Below, piece by piece: positions 53,297 through 64,000 of a stretch of 64,000 nucleotides of DNA. The stretch lies in NCBI GenBank assembly GCA_024349245.1, contig JALDNG010000904.1, positions 1 to 64,000 on the forward strand. Reading direction: 5' to 3'. This stretch comes from Neodontobutis hainanensis (Eukaryota; Chordata; Actinopteri; Gobiiformes; Odontobutidae). A program made the translations under genes and the position numbers. How positions within the stretch are numbered: position 1 is the first letter of the stretch; each line of letters opens with the position of its first letter. The notes beneath the pieces were generated by a model that made no database searches, was not told where the DNA came from, and worked only from the letters and a program-made list of their open reading frames with translations.

Positions 53297-54256
53297 AAAA
53301 TTTTGTACTCTTTTACTTATGCCAAATCACTGCTATTCGTGTGAGTAATTTAATTAATTTTACATTTGTCATCATAATCAACAAGAATATTATTTGAGAT
53401 TATGTTGGCGATTGATTGGATAAGTTATGGTTCATTTAAGTTTTAAGGTGTATATTCATGAAGAGTGGGTGTAACTGGTAAATATCAACATTTTTACAGA
53501 AGTCATAAAATTAATATTTTCGATTCATACAAAAATTTATTACTGTTATATACTTTTAACCAAAAATTTCAACCATTAAGATAATTTAAAAATTAAAAAA
53601 CAGATATTTTATAAAAGTTAAAACGTGATGGCCATCTCCATAAAATATATTAAAAAACTCGTGGTATTCGTTCAAATTCAGCATTTTTAGTATGATTTAT
53701 TCCATAATATTTTTAAAATCATAATTTTCCTTTATATTATTTAAATCTTACAAAATGATCGTATGATGATCAAACTCGTTTTAACTCTGCCTGCCAGTCT
53801 ATTTCAAAAATAGAACTATTAACAAAATTCTAAAAATACAATAATTTTAGAATTTTTTCTTAAAAAATAGTCAGAAGAATAATTTCTAAAAATCAAAATT
53901 ATGCTGTCTAAAATAGGTTGAATAAAATTAAAATTCAATAGTTTCAGGTCAAGTGTTTGAAAGGAAACCTTTGAGTAGAGATAAAGTAAATTTTATCATA
54001 AACGCATGCGCTTTGTTTATGGAAGAATCGTTGTTAGCCTAGAATTAAACCATTCTCTCCAAAGTTAAATTTGAACACAATCGACACGATTTATCTATTA
54101 CTATTTCGGGACTGTTATATATTCGTTTGTAAGTTTTTACGTGAATAACTTGACAGTTATTGTATGGTTAAATTTTATTATCGTCTATATCGAGTGAGAC
54201 TGATTAATCTATAAGAAATCATCGAGCTTTTCTAACACAAAGAATATTACTGATAT

Positions 54257-54352
54257 ATGTTGGATCCTTATGATGATCACCAGCAATCTATTATATGTCA
54301 TATTCCCGAATCATGTGAATTTTTCCCGCGACATAAGTGTGAACTGGCTTAA
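54257..54352 (+). CDS. Candidate first exon, unknown protein
   Basis: ATG at 54257 reads MLDPYDDHQQSIICHIPE then SCEFFPRHKCELA before TAA. A GT inside the last codons (54337) could be a donor, joining after about 56 nt to a frame reading NLRAFLQVKLAVFF. It is a patch of balanced composition within AT-rich DNA. His/Cys content is notable but no zinc-finger spacing fits. No family recognised. Confidence 0.3.
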   Translation: MLDPYDDHQQSIICHIPESCEFFPRHKCELA

Positions 54353-55376
54353 AATCTCTGATTATTTGAATTATTCTTCTATTTCTTACGAGAAAATCTA
54401 CGAGCATTTTTACAAGTTAAATTAGCAGTTTTTTTTCTTTCTTTAAAAGTACTGTAAAAATTTTCAACAAAAAACCTTCTTAACTATTGCTATGATAGTA
54501 CAATGATACTTAAAGTAAATACTAACTGAGTTTTAGTTTTATACAATAAGTCAATGTTAAAGTTTGTTTCGGTCCTTCGATGTTTCACAAAAGTGGCTAA
54601 AGTCACTCGGCTGAACCTGATAAAAATAATTGATTTATGTGTCAACAAAAATTACTTTTTAGACTGTTTTTCGATGCAATTTTTAAAGGAACCAATCAGT
54701 AAATTCCTAAATATACGAGTTTTTGTAATATTTTGAGTTTATATCCAAAATTAAAATCACTAAAATTTGTCATAGTTATCGCTTTTATATCTGCTTACAC
54801 AATGTTTGAAAATTAATAAAATTTTGAAAAAATATGGCTGATAAAATAAATTTAATTCTTATGTCTTATTTAATAAAATACTTTTTATGATATGTGTGAA
54901 TTAAATTCACTCGTCAAATTTAATGATGGAAATCTGGCATCGATATGATTTTCAAAAATATTCAAAATCTCCCGATCAATGCCGAAATACAAAATGAAGC
55001 AGGTAGAAAATAAAATTAGCATTGATGATTTTTAAGCCAAAATGTCATTCTGCACATAAATTTACTTTATTAATTTTTTGTGTTGTAAGAGTTCTTTTTT
55101 AAAATGTTCGAATTTTTATCTACTTGTTAACCTGACCAGTTCAAAATATTGTTCTGTCATAACCATTTCGTATTAACTTCAAATTCACATTATTTATCAT
55201 TTATATCTGAATCAAAACGCCTTAAAATTAAAAAATTTATTTGAGACAAAATTCATGTTGAAACCTTGCCAGAAAGTAAAAAAAGCCACTATTCCGGGTT
55301 TTACATTATTAAAAGTATTCACTTAATTCTCGAGATGAAACGTGAATACATTTATACATAAATTATATTTGTGCGC

Positions 55377-55986
55377 ATGTTCAGAAAAATGAACAATCAA
55401 TTTCACAAGAGGGGAACTGTTGGAAGAGCTTCGTTTCGTGGTAGAGGTAATCGGAGAAAATTCAATGGTAATCGAAAAAATAATACCGAAAATAGTATGT
55501 ATTTTGACTTATCGATCCATCTTTTTTACATTAGTAGATGTCAGGATTCCGGCTCGTTTCCGCCTTGGATTTAAAGGAGAATCAGTCATGAAGACGAAAG
55601 ATAGAGTCGATTTAAAGATCCAACTTCGTAAACAAAATCTTAATAACCAACACACGAACGATACTCCCCAAAACATTTCGCGGCAGGATGTGAGACAGAA
55701 AAACCAAAATGATTATAACTCGAAACCTAAACAAAACCCTGAAACAAAGAAAAAGCTGATAATTGGAAACTTGAATAATAGCGTTTCTGCCCGTGATATA
55801 AAAGTTTTCTTTCTACTGATCTAGGATCTGATCTCTACCGTATGCAGTGAGTATGAGGTAATTTTACTTCATCCTGGTACGATCATGGTTACGTTTAACG
55901 TTCCCTCTGACGCTCACAAGGCGCTGAAAAAGTTCAACGGGCGAAAACTTGATGGAAGAAAAATGATTATGAATATAATTTCTTAG
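55377..55986 (+). CDS. Small RRM protein, ALYREF or POLDIP3/SKAR-like
   Basis: Three exons (55377-55494, 55535-55803, 55825-55986) joined across introns of 40 and 21 nt give 182 residues. The first 40 residues are Arg/Gly/Asn-rich (RASFRGRGNRRKF). Residues 40-110 are basic and Gln/Asn-rich (RIPARFRLGFKG). Residues about 111-180 form one RRM, with RNP2-like LIIGNL, RNP1-like strand GTIMVTF, and NGRKLDGRKM near the end. HPG before RNP1 and LDGRKM recall the RRM of POLDIP3/SKAR and ALYREF, which couple mRNA processing to export; that role is inferred. The RRM is short and lacks aromatic residues in RNP1. No UAP56-binding motif was recognised. The start is the first ATG, inside GTGCGCATG, with an ATG four codons later as alternative. 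TAG ends it at 55984. RRM identity is fairly secure, family assignment tentative. Confidence 0.8.
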
Positions 55987-56585
55987 GTTTTTAGTTCAAA
56001 GATTTTTAACTTTGGTAAGAATAAAATAAAATATGAATCAAAGTTAATATCTTCCGATTACTACATGCTCAAACTCGTTTCAGATAAATGGTCAAAAGAG
56101 TTATTTGGTCGTTTGCTATCTTCATACAGAAGTTTAAGTTGTATTAGATTTCAAACTTACTGCTAAATTCATGAATTCCTTGTTTTACCACTGTACATTT
56201 TATTTCTTCAAAAATTAATATTAGCAATATTTATGTTAGCCTAAAGGAAAGAATTTTAATTATTTTGCCATTCAAATTATTTCTGGAGTTTTGTTCTACT
56301 ACTCTGTCAACAGCTTTTTGTCAATAAACTTTATCGATTTTGATGTCAAAGGTTATATTTATATTATAGCATGGCCAGCTAGGTAATTCTAGCTTTGATT
56401 TAAAGAATCTTCATGAGATATCGAAATGGAAAATTAAAAATACATAAAATTAGTCTCATAATGAATTACTATTTAATACTAAAAATTATTGCATCAAGCA
56501 GCAATTTTCGTGAATCTTTCAAATATTTTCATTTTAATAATGATAAATAATTGCACTTTCTCACATGGTAAACTTTTTTATGCAG

Positions 56586-56877
56586 ATTTCTCGGATAGTT
56601 GATCAAGTAAAGGGTATAAAATATGACACGGATAATGTTATGAACTCGTTTTTAGAATAATCGTGATAAATTCAGAAATAACCTTTTAAAAGGAGATTTA
56701 TATTTATGGTAATTTGTCGAACTTTTTCATAATGTTAATTTGTACCTAATGTATTCCACTTAGGAAGGTCTCCTCTCACAGAAGAATTTTAGTTGGAATC
56801 TTGTGGAGCTTACAGAAGAAACTTTAATTTGTCTTCAATTGACTTTACCTGCCAAATCTGGGGGATTTGCTCTGTAG
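56586..56877 (+). CDS. Candidate exons of an unrecognised gene
   Basis: After acceptor TTTATGCAG, 56586-56657 reads ISRIVDQVKGIKYDTDNVMN. Further on, after acceptor CCACTTAG, about 56764-56877 reads EGLLSQKNFSWNLVELTEE then TLICLQLTLPAKSGGFAL and TAG. Both are open frames of non-random composition. A 24-nt GT..AG pair lies inside the second (GTTGGAATC...TTACAG), in phase either way. The joint between the two pieces could not be fixed in one frame. No family recognised; it lies 600 bp downstream of the RRM gene on the same strand. Confidence 0.3.
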
Positions 56878-58716
56878 GGATTGTCATCATCAATCCTCCA
56901 AAAATTGTAAATGTAAAATTTATTACGATATTTTTTATTTAATGAAATTTCAACGTTAAGTTTTTTACACTTTTAATCAAATATTCTAAAGAGATTTGTT
57001 CGTTTGTGCGATGACAATAAAAATTTTGCCCAATCGTTGTATATTTTCACGGGGTTCATCAATGGTAAATGTTAGAGGTTCTTAAATTTACCGAGTGAAT
57101 TTGTACTTCAGCGCATACTGTTTAAAATAAGTTTTTCGGTTATGATGTCGGCCATTAAATATAATTTCTTACGACATTTCACGGTCATTAATCACAATAT
57201 GTCCTCATTTCCGTAATAAGACAGACCGTTTGGCATTAGCTTTTCCTTAAATCATCTGGGACCTGTGAGGGTCGGTATTTTGGGAATTCTTTGTTGACGG
57301 GTATTATATGGTTTTTATGCAGTTAATATTTTTTTTCTGTTTTTATAACTCGTTGAATAAAGTAATAATGGTAGTGATATTTAATGACTTGGTTTGACCT
57401 TCGAATAGTGGGTCAATCTTACATTGGTTTTTTATTTTAATTATAATTTCGTCCCCATTACCTGAAGTTAGAATATGACTCTGAATTGATACAACAAGTG
57501 GGCAATATTTAATTTTCATTTCTAATTTCTCCTATTAGATAGGAATAAGATTGTACAGTTAGTTTTGAAACAGTCATTTTTTTAAAGATAACTTTTTTAT
57601 TCAACAAAGTTATTTTTGAAATTGATATTTACGCTGATTTTTACACATCAGTAGATTTATTTTCTTGAAAACTTTGCCGCGAATTTTATATAGGATAATA
57701 CATCGAATAAAGTTTTGACTGACCATTTTATCGTTTCTTTAAAAATTTACTCTTCTACGCAGACGCTGTCATGACATCAAAAAGTCGGCGTATCTATTTA
57801 TAATTAAAGTGTACCAGATTCGTTCAGTTTATTTTAAAATTCGAAATCACGTGGAAGTTAAACATAAACCAAAATTAAATTTTATTGAAGCTAAATTTGA
57901 CATTGTTTTAAGTGATTGAAATATTTGTCGAGTAAGGAGCCCTTTTTCGAGTAAACTTCAGCAATTAAATAGTCGGCGCATCGATAAATCATTTAGCCCA
58001 TATTATTATTACTATTTGCCGGTGGCAACAATAAATGGTGGTTTTGGCGCACATGCTAATTTCTTAGTTTAAGCAACAAAAATATTATTTCATTCAAATC
58101 TTTAGCAATAACGTAAGAGTTAATTATAAATTGTGTTTTTATGCTCTCCCACTGTCATGATTCTTTAGTTTTTGCTTGATTTGTATACCTTAATAATCCT
58201 ACTCTTTTTTTATACTGACGTATACACTAAATATTGGGAAAATACATTGCATTCGCTTTTATACCCTTTTGTAAAGTAGTAACATCTGGTAAAAAAATTA
58301 AACTCCATTCTTTAAACTACACACATTAATAATCGTATGAGGCGGAAAGTTGATATTTTGCGGCAACCTTTCCACATGAAAATTAACCAAAATATTGAAT
58401 GAATAGAAAAAATACATTATTTCGAGTTGAAAATTCTTAAGATCAAATCGGTTTACATAAGAGGACCTTGATATTTAAATTATCAACTGATAAAAATTTT
58501 CAACGCATGTCTTGACTTGACTATCTTTGACATTCAATACCTAAAGTAGACTCTACAGTCTATCTGGACAAATAGATCAAAATACATAATTTTCTAACAC
58601 CATTATCTTAGTTGCCTGCTCAGTTTTCATATCACATCTCTTTCACTATATATGAACCTGCATTAAGCTTAATCTCTTCAAATAATCAATTATCTTTGAT
58701 TACAACAGTGGTCTAA

Positions 58717-58845
58717 ATGAATTTATCTCAACAATATCCGAAATCAGAAACCGCTAGCAAGGTGTCACAACAGTCAACCTTAATTCGGGTTTCATCGGAA
58801 AATTATTTTTCATCTATTTGTTCGAAGTTTTCGATTTTGACATAA
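58717..58845 (+). CDS. Short Ser/Gln-rich ORF, possible first exon
   Basis: ATG to TAA gives 42 residues beginning MNLSQQYPKSETASKVSQQS then TLIRVSSENYF. Composition is clearly richer in C and G than the surrounding AT-rich DNA, which is the main reason to list it. GT dinucleotides at the codons for KVS and RVS could serve as donors. No downstream exon was identified and no family recognised. Confidence 0.27.
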   Translation: MNLSQQYPKSETASKVSQQSTLIRVSSENYFSSICSKFSILT

Positions 58846-59772
58846 AATTAATTATTTATATTGAATTTTAAAGTTCCTACGAGTGAAATTCATCAAAATC
58901 AAATAAAAAATATTCAATTATTTTCAATTATGGAAATATAACAACTCATAGATGGCCAGATATTTTGAAGGATAACAAATATTTTCTATCCAGATCCATG
59001 ATTTAATATAATTTAGCGTGAGTATGGCCAATTATGCATTTTAAAAATTTTTCCTCAAAATTTATAGGGTTTGAGTAGAAGAATAAAAGTTCTTAAAAAC
59101 AACGTTTTTCTGAATCTACGAAAATAAAAAGAACCCCATAAAAAGAATCCCATAAATCGATTAAAAGAACTGTTCGTTTCATGTCGTTCAAACAACGATG
59201 TCCATAACATTAATTGTTACATGAACGAAAATATTTGAAACTCTCTCATTTGTTTAATTGCTCAATTCGATAACTTGCAGAGGTTTGTGCGTCATTTAAA
59301 GGAATGTGTGTCTTTTTAAGCGATTTTTCATTGATCCAAAAAAGTTTTACAAGGATTATAACTCAACCTAAATTTGTGGTATGCTTATTAAACCGATCAC
59401 CATAAATATTTATTCAGATAAAAAAACCAGCCCATAAAAAGTAATTTTTATGTTATTTTAAAACAAGACAACTGTGGTTCAAATGCTTTCATTTGAGTTA
59501 AAAATTAAAGGATACAATAACGCAACATATAGTAACTAATCACATCGCACGCGCAATAGACTATTGCCAGACCGCATAAGCGTACGCCTTTATTAGAAAT
59601 GACCGCAAGTTTTGAAAATATTAAATCGTTTGTCTAAACAGTGATTTAGGTATATGTAATGCTTATTCCATTGGTAAATCGTTAATAAACTCATTTTTAT
59701 CAAATTTTAGATAAAAATATATAATAATTTAAAAATCCTTTAATTATTAAATTTATCGATAATTTTAATGTT

Positions 59773-60110
59773 TCAGTGAAAATAGTTGAACATCATCTCC
59801 GAATGGCTTCCGTTATAAAAACTACAATTTAAGTATAAAATAAATCTCCAACCGTTCCAAGTTCTTCCTTTTTTAATATATCCGTGAACCCTCAATAGTT
59901 TGTGAATGCACACGAGTGTCAGGGGGGGGGCGAAAAAATTGATGGAGTGGTTTACAGTAAGGAGATTGTACGATTTTTGTGTTCGCCCAATTTCCTTATA
60001 CGTTCGAAACAGATCAGAAATAATTATTGTCTCGGGGTGTGTCTCGTTCGACACTTGTCAAAATTGTAGGCACGTTTCTTTCATATAATTTTTTTTAATT
60101 GTTTTCTGGG
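59773..60110 (-). mobile_element. ISXO2-like (Merlin-type) transposase relic, C-terminal part
   Basis: The minus frame reads SNETHPETIIISDLFRTYKE, then LLTVNHSINFFAPPLTLV, HKLLRVHGYIKK and so on to TAA. This matches the ISXO2 transposase C-terminal third: (P)GTxIxSDxWRxY, then the hallmark VNHSxNFVDPxTGxHTxxIExxWxxxK. Several conserved residues are changed and a run of nine G (59922-59930, plus strand) falls within the NF-x-P segment, a likely frameshift. Upstream minus sequence to about 60,500 is coding-like in scraps but the first catalytic Asp block was not identified. Inactive remnant; different superfamily from the DDE_3 copies. Confidence 0.7.
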
Positions 60111-60499
60111 TTATTTTAATTGAAAATTTTTATTAAAATGCGTTTACTGTGAATCGAATCACACGGGGATGGGGTAAACTCCACATGCGCCGTGATTTAC
60201 AACTTTGTTCATCGATCATAAAAGGCATCTATAGCTTATTACGTCACTTTTTAATATGACGGATTTATACCATCTCGATGAGTAGGGGCATATTGTAATG
60301 GTATGATCTCGGGTCTAAATAAATTTATTCAAATCCAACTCTTCAAAAGACTTCTCAAATTTGAGCGATCAAAATTATAGGCGCTAAACTCGTTTTGGGG
60401 CATGGTAATAGCCACTCGAAGTAGCAGTTAACAGCTAGTAATTCTGAAGGCGTGTCTGATCCTTGCAATTTATTGGTAGTAAGTCTAAACTATTTATCA

Positions 60500-62994
60500 T
60501 TAAACCTTCCCCTTTTGTCTTTGAACCATTGATAAACGTCTAAATCTCATATATTCTGTAACTTAGCACGTTGCATACATTTCAACATCACAAAACGACA
60601 ATATTTCTTTATTTTTTTAATTTATATCAAAATAACTCATCATTTTAATACTGTCATGGGACGGATATTATATAAACACTTAGCATAATGGTTCAATTGT
60701 GACCGACTTGTTTGTAAATTGCGCATAAAATAGAGGATCAAATTAGCCCTTCTCAAAACAATGAGTAGTTAAAACTCCAAATTTTATTTTATTCTATTCG
60801 ATTTTAATAACTCTCACTGTAAAATATAGTTTTTAACATAAAAGATTTATTAAATGGATGCTTAGTCCATAAAAGCTATTTAATAACTTATAACTACGCT
60901 TCCCACATATTATTTATAGTATTGTAGGGTAGCATTAAGGGTTTAATTATCCAGCAATCTTACAAAATATGTCAAAATTTGTAGAAAATGACAATAGTTG
61001 ACTGCCTCGAAAATATATAAATTATCAAAGCTGAAAATGTTTAAAAAAATTTTAAGATTAACCTTTTGAAAATTTAACTGGATTAACCACGTCTTGTTTG
61101 GAAAAATAATATGGTAACGGGCATAAATGGCATTAACGTCATTATGTTGCACGTGCCTATTTCAAAAAATACCTCTTAGTCACGTTATTAAAAATATAAA
61201 ATTCAGTGAAATATAAAAAACATTCAGATAAATGGATAACTACTCATTTATTATCTCGAATTATGCTAGACATATGAAGCGCACTCTCGCGTTCCATACT
61301 AAATCTTTTGACAAACACGGCTTAATTTTCAATTTATTTAAACATATTTTTTTGTTGAATCCTAAGTTATAATTCATTTATTTCCCATATTTTTTCAAAA
61401 ATGTAGAAGTTATTATTGTCTTTGATTAACCGTTTTGGTTTATTAAGCATCAATTTTAATGAAGCGATTATGTATTAATGAAGACCTAATTTAATATCCA
61501 ATCTTTTTTTCAATTAATGATACCTCATACTATTAATTTTTACGTAACTATTATCATCTTACCCAAATAAAAATGTTCAAAAAGTTACTTATTTTGCCTC
61601 AATACATATTTGAAAATCTAGGCAAACATTGTTAAATTCACTAAACAATGTAATTGTGAAAATCTATGAATGGAGATCAATACTGAAACAGACTGTTCAG
61701 GTAATTGAAAACAGTGTATTATCAATAGGAAGTATAAATAACTCTGAAGGCGAAATTAAATGAAAATTAAAAATATCAAAACGGTCTGCATTTTTAAAAA
61801 TGATAAATATAAATACTATACAAAGTAATTCATCAACAGTTGTAAAAATATTAATATGAATACATTAAAAATTTTGAATGCAGTTTTTCAAGAAATCCGG
61901 GTGATTTGCCAAACTGAAATATAGCAAAGAAAATACGATGAAATTAAAACTTATTTTCAAGTAGATTTCAGAATGAATTCTATTTTTTTCTTACTTATAA
62001 AATCTGATAGATTGGGTATAAAGTCAAGGGAGTCTAAATATCGCACATTGTCGGAATTATAAAATAATCCAAAATTAATTAAAATAATTGATGATTAAAA
62101 CCTAAAAATCTACAAAATATTTTCACTCATTTTTTGCATTTCTATAAATTATAAATGTTGTAAACCTACAGTGTTTGAAATTTAGGTTGGTAGCTGGTTT
62201 AAAACAACAATTCGAACATGGCAATAAGATTAATTTGTAAACATAGATTAATATGAAATCTCCGACACCTATAATGATTCAATTAACCCTCTAACTTTAA
62301 TATGACTGACTCTGCTATAAAAATGAAAAAAAATTATTTTTTTAACTAATCATTTGATGTTTGAGATATTTTAAATGTTGCAAGAAAGCCTTGATTTTAT
62401 TTATACAATGTACTTTTGGAATGATTCATAAATTCTTGAAGATGATTTCGATGAAGTATAACCTTTCCATATAAAAAAGTTTTAAAAGATTGCCTCATAT
62501 TTCTCAAATAATTCATAAAAATAAGAGCCCTTTTTGGATAAATTAGCGGCTTATGTGAAAAAACTAGCCCAAACTCGATATTTGGTCACAAAAGGTTCAA
62601 TATAATTCAGAAACTTATTGATTTTTTCGAATCCTAGCTAACTGATATTTCTATGAAATGGGAAGGGAACACTGGGACATTCCATTCGACAAGGTGTTGA
62701 TACAAGATTTCTTTTTGATGAAATAACATTAAAAAAATTTATCTTCTGTTTCATTTTTGTAAAATATCTTGACTTTTAAAAACTACTTTGTAGTCAAACA
62801 AAGGAAACTGAAAACTAGACAATTTAATTCTACTGCGCATGTTAAAAAAGTATTCTGTAAATTTTGTAGCAAAAAAAGATTTTTTGAAAATAGTACCTTG
62901 CGCTTTGTGAGCTAAATATTTAACAATTGACGTCACAAATAACTGGTTACTGATAAATGTCATATATACCATGTCGCGCATGCTTATTTAAATT
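60500..62994. other. AT-rich intergenic DNA, possible divergent promoter at right end
   Basis: Little exon-like sequence. GCGCATG-type palindromic cores lie at 62834-62842 and 62975-62983, just upstream of the ATG at 62995. A 76-codon minus frame (62981-62751) overlaps them; it may be chance. Confidence 0.35.
62974..62983. promoter_or_regulatory. TCGCGCATGC palindromic core, NRF1-like
   Basis: The sequence resembles the animal NRF1 site (T/C)GCGCATGCGC and lies 12 bp before an ATG. Similar cores occur at 55371-55380 (GTGCGCATGT, over the RRM gene start), 62834-62842 and 54000-54012 (AACGCATGCGCT). In DNA this AT-rich the recurrence near gene starts is notable. Function is inferred from resemblance only. 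Confidence 0.3.
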
Positions 62995-63252
62995 ATGAAT
63001 TCTAAAAGGTATTATAATATAATTATTTTGATTGATTCTAGAACCCAGAGCCTCATTGACGACGACGATTTTGTCCAATCAAAGTTTTATTCAACGCGTA
63101 AGGATAAAATTCCTAATTATAAATATCAAGAAGATATAAAATTGGAGGAAAAAATTATTCTAAAATTGATGAATTCAAAGAAGTCGATTCTGAAATATAC
63201 TACGACCAAAAGTCCTTGGCAGCCTGGAGACGCGCATAACCAATTGGAATAA
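62995..63252 (+). CDS. Small protein of unknown function, two exons
   Basis: ATG AAT TCT AAA AG joins AACCCAGAGCC across a 33-nt GT..AG intron (63009-63041), giving a 74-residue protein ending at TAA 63250-63252. The intron length is a multiple of three and it has no in-frame stop, so retention would add 11 hydrophobic residues. The protein is highly charged: an Asp cluster (LIDDDDFVQSKF), then KYQEDIKLEEKIILKLMNSKKS, ending KSPWQPGDAHNQLE. No family recognised. Base composition of the second exon is clearly richer than the flanks, which supports coding. It lies 111 bp upstream of the Tudor-PHD gene on the same strand. Confidence 0.6.
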   Translation: MNSKRYYNIIILIDSRTQSLIDDDDFVQSKFYSTRKDKIPNYKYQEDIKLEEKIILKLMNSKKSILKYTTTKSPWQPGDAHNQLE

Positions 63253-63363
63253 TAAACTGAGAACATTAAGAACAAATTTGATAAACATAACGCCCTCGTA
63301 ATTAATCGTTTAAATACATTGTTTATTTTTTGTACAACGTGTTCAAGAAAAAATATAAATTTC

Positions 63364-64000
63364 ATGAAACGAACTCGCGTTACGGACGAGAATCATAACC
63401 CAAAAACTAATTGCCGCGAGAATCTTTCGAATATCGGTATTTATTACAACTCAGAAAATTCTACTCCACCAAAAAATAATAACGTAGACGGACTCACTAA
63501 ATGCTCCAAAAAGAAGCGTTTAACAGTTTCTGATTTAAACAGCGGGGATAAGCTTCTTGCACGCAATACTGACAGAAAATTTCGTCAAGCTACTCTCATA
63601 AAAAAATCTGGTGATTTGTTTCTCGTCAAGTTCAAAACCGGCAGTCCTATATACATCCAAGGAACTAAAGTGCGTTTACTATCCCAACCGTCGAATCTAT
63701 CAACTACCTTGGTTCGTTCAAGATCCAAGTACAAAAATTGAAACGGAGAAATAAGCATGAAAATGAATCAATGAAAGATAAAGAATTCCAAAACTCTCGC
63801 GAATCTATTCAACTCGATTTAACATCCGAACAATCAATTCACGAATCCGTTAACTCAATGATTATAGCCCCCAAAGGTGTTATTGATTGCCCATGTGGAA
63901 GTAAAGAGTTCGATGATGAATCCATCGCGTGTTCACAGTGTAAAAAGATGCAACACAAATCATGTTTGACACAAGTTCAGGAACCGCATTTATGCCATAC
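63364..64000 (+). CDS. Tudor plus PHD-finger chromatin protein, 3' part beyond window
   Basis: Exon 1 is 63364-63728, followed by a 20-nt GT..AG intron (63729-63748) and an exon open to the window edge. Residues about 58-108 resemble a Tudor barrel: GDKLLARNTDRKF, then ATLIKKSGDLFLVKFKTG. A Lys/Ser/Glu-rich linker follows. Near residue 165 a PHD finger begins with CPCGSKEFDDESIACSQCKK then MQHKSC, fitting the C-x-C...C-x2-C...H-x2-C start of a Cys4-His-Cys3 finger. The CxC/CxxC/QH spacing and the preceding Tudor recall PHF20/MBD-R2 of the NSL acetyltransferase complex; Polycomb-like proteins (PHF1/MTF2/PHF19) are the alternative. Expected role: nuclear reader of methylated histones. Without the 20-nt intron the frame stops 6 codons later. 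The start at 63364 is chosen because the open frame upstream to 63319 is AT-rich. Tudor and PHD calls are by motif only. Confidence 0.78.

Noticed and set aside
59922..59930. Run of nine G as a quadruplex or regulatory element
   Set aside because: It is a single homopolymer inside a decayed transposase and more likely slippage or a sequencing artefact.
60283..60347. tRNA-like segment with a near 7-bp acceptor pair, a perfect 4-bp D-stem and a TTCAAAT loop
   Set aside because: The anticodon stem and T stem do not pair. At most a degenerate tRNA-derived fragment.
62751..62981. 76-codon minus-strand ORF beginning MRDMVYMTF
   Set aside because: Its ATG would lie 13 bp from the plus-strand ATG at 62995. 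Its residues are close to AT-rich background, and ORFs of this size are common by chance here. A 42-nt GT..AG pair inside keeps it barely possible.
1..64000. CRISPR arrays, bacterial operons, Shine-Dalgarno sites and rho-independent terminators
   Set aside because: Spliceosomal introns and animal-type genes show eukaryotic nuclear DNA; no spaced direct-repeat array was seen.

Overview
The window looks like nuclear DNA of a small, AT-rich metazoan with extremely short spliceosomal introns. By eye it is roughly three-quarters A+T. The clearest gene is an animal-type cGMP-dependent protein kinase (PKG). It can only be read as one protein if sixteen GT..AG introns of 21-26 nt are removed. Four other genes or candidates also read through only after removing introns of 20-40 nt. 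From what is known of the families, introns this short in an animal-type gene set point to a dicyemid mesozoan. That is an inference; an orthonectid or myxozoan is the main alternative. All three stop codons are used, so the code looks standard.

Layout. Bases 1-45,000 are gene-poor, AT-rich and full of decayed coding scraps. They hold three degenerate copies of one IS630/Tc1-like (DDE_3) transposon: about 15,040-16,130 on plus, 24,760-25,850 and 28,560-29,650 on minus. There is a probable multi-exon gene with a PX-like motif near 27 kb, the 3' end of an unrecognised gene at 19.1 kb, and several weaker exon candidates. Bases 45,193-64,000 are gene-richer. In order they hold the PKG gene (+), a convergent small cysteine-bearing gene (-, 49.1-49.4 kb), a 78-residue gene with two micro-introns (+, 50.4-50.7 kb), several small exon candidates (52.5-58.8 kb) and a small RRM protein of ALYREF or POLDIP3/SKAR type (+, 55.4-56.0 kb). 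They then hold an ISXO2-like transposase relic (-, 59.8-60.1 kb), a small unknown gene (+, 63.0 kb) and a Tudor plus PHD-finger gene that runs off the right edge.

The genes do not form an operon or a shared pathway. PKG is a cytosolic signalling kinase, the RRM protein is probably an mRNA-export or splicing adaptor, and the Tudor-PHD protein is probably a chromatin reader. Because exons are short and introns tiny, ordinary six-frame ORFs miss most genes here; the models below were built by hand from GT..AG pairs that restore a reading frame. Homology calls rest on recognised motifs, not on a database search.
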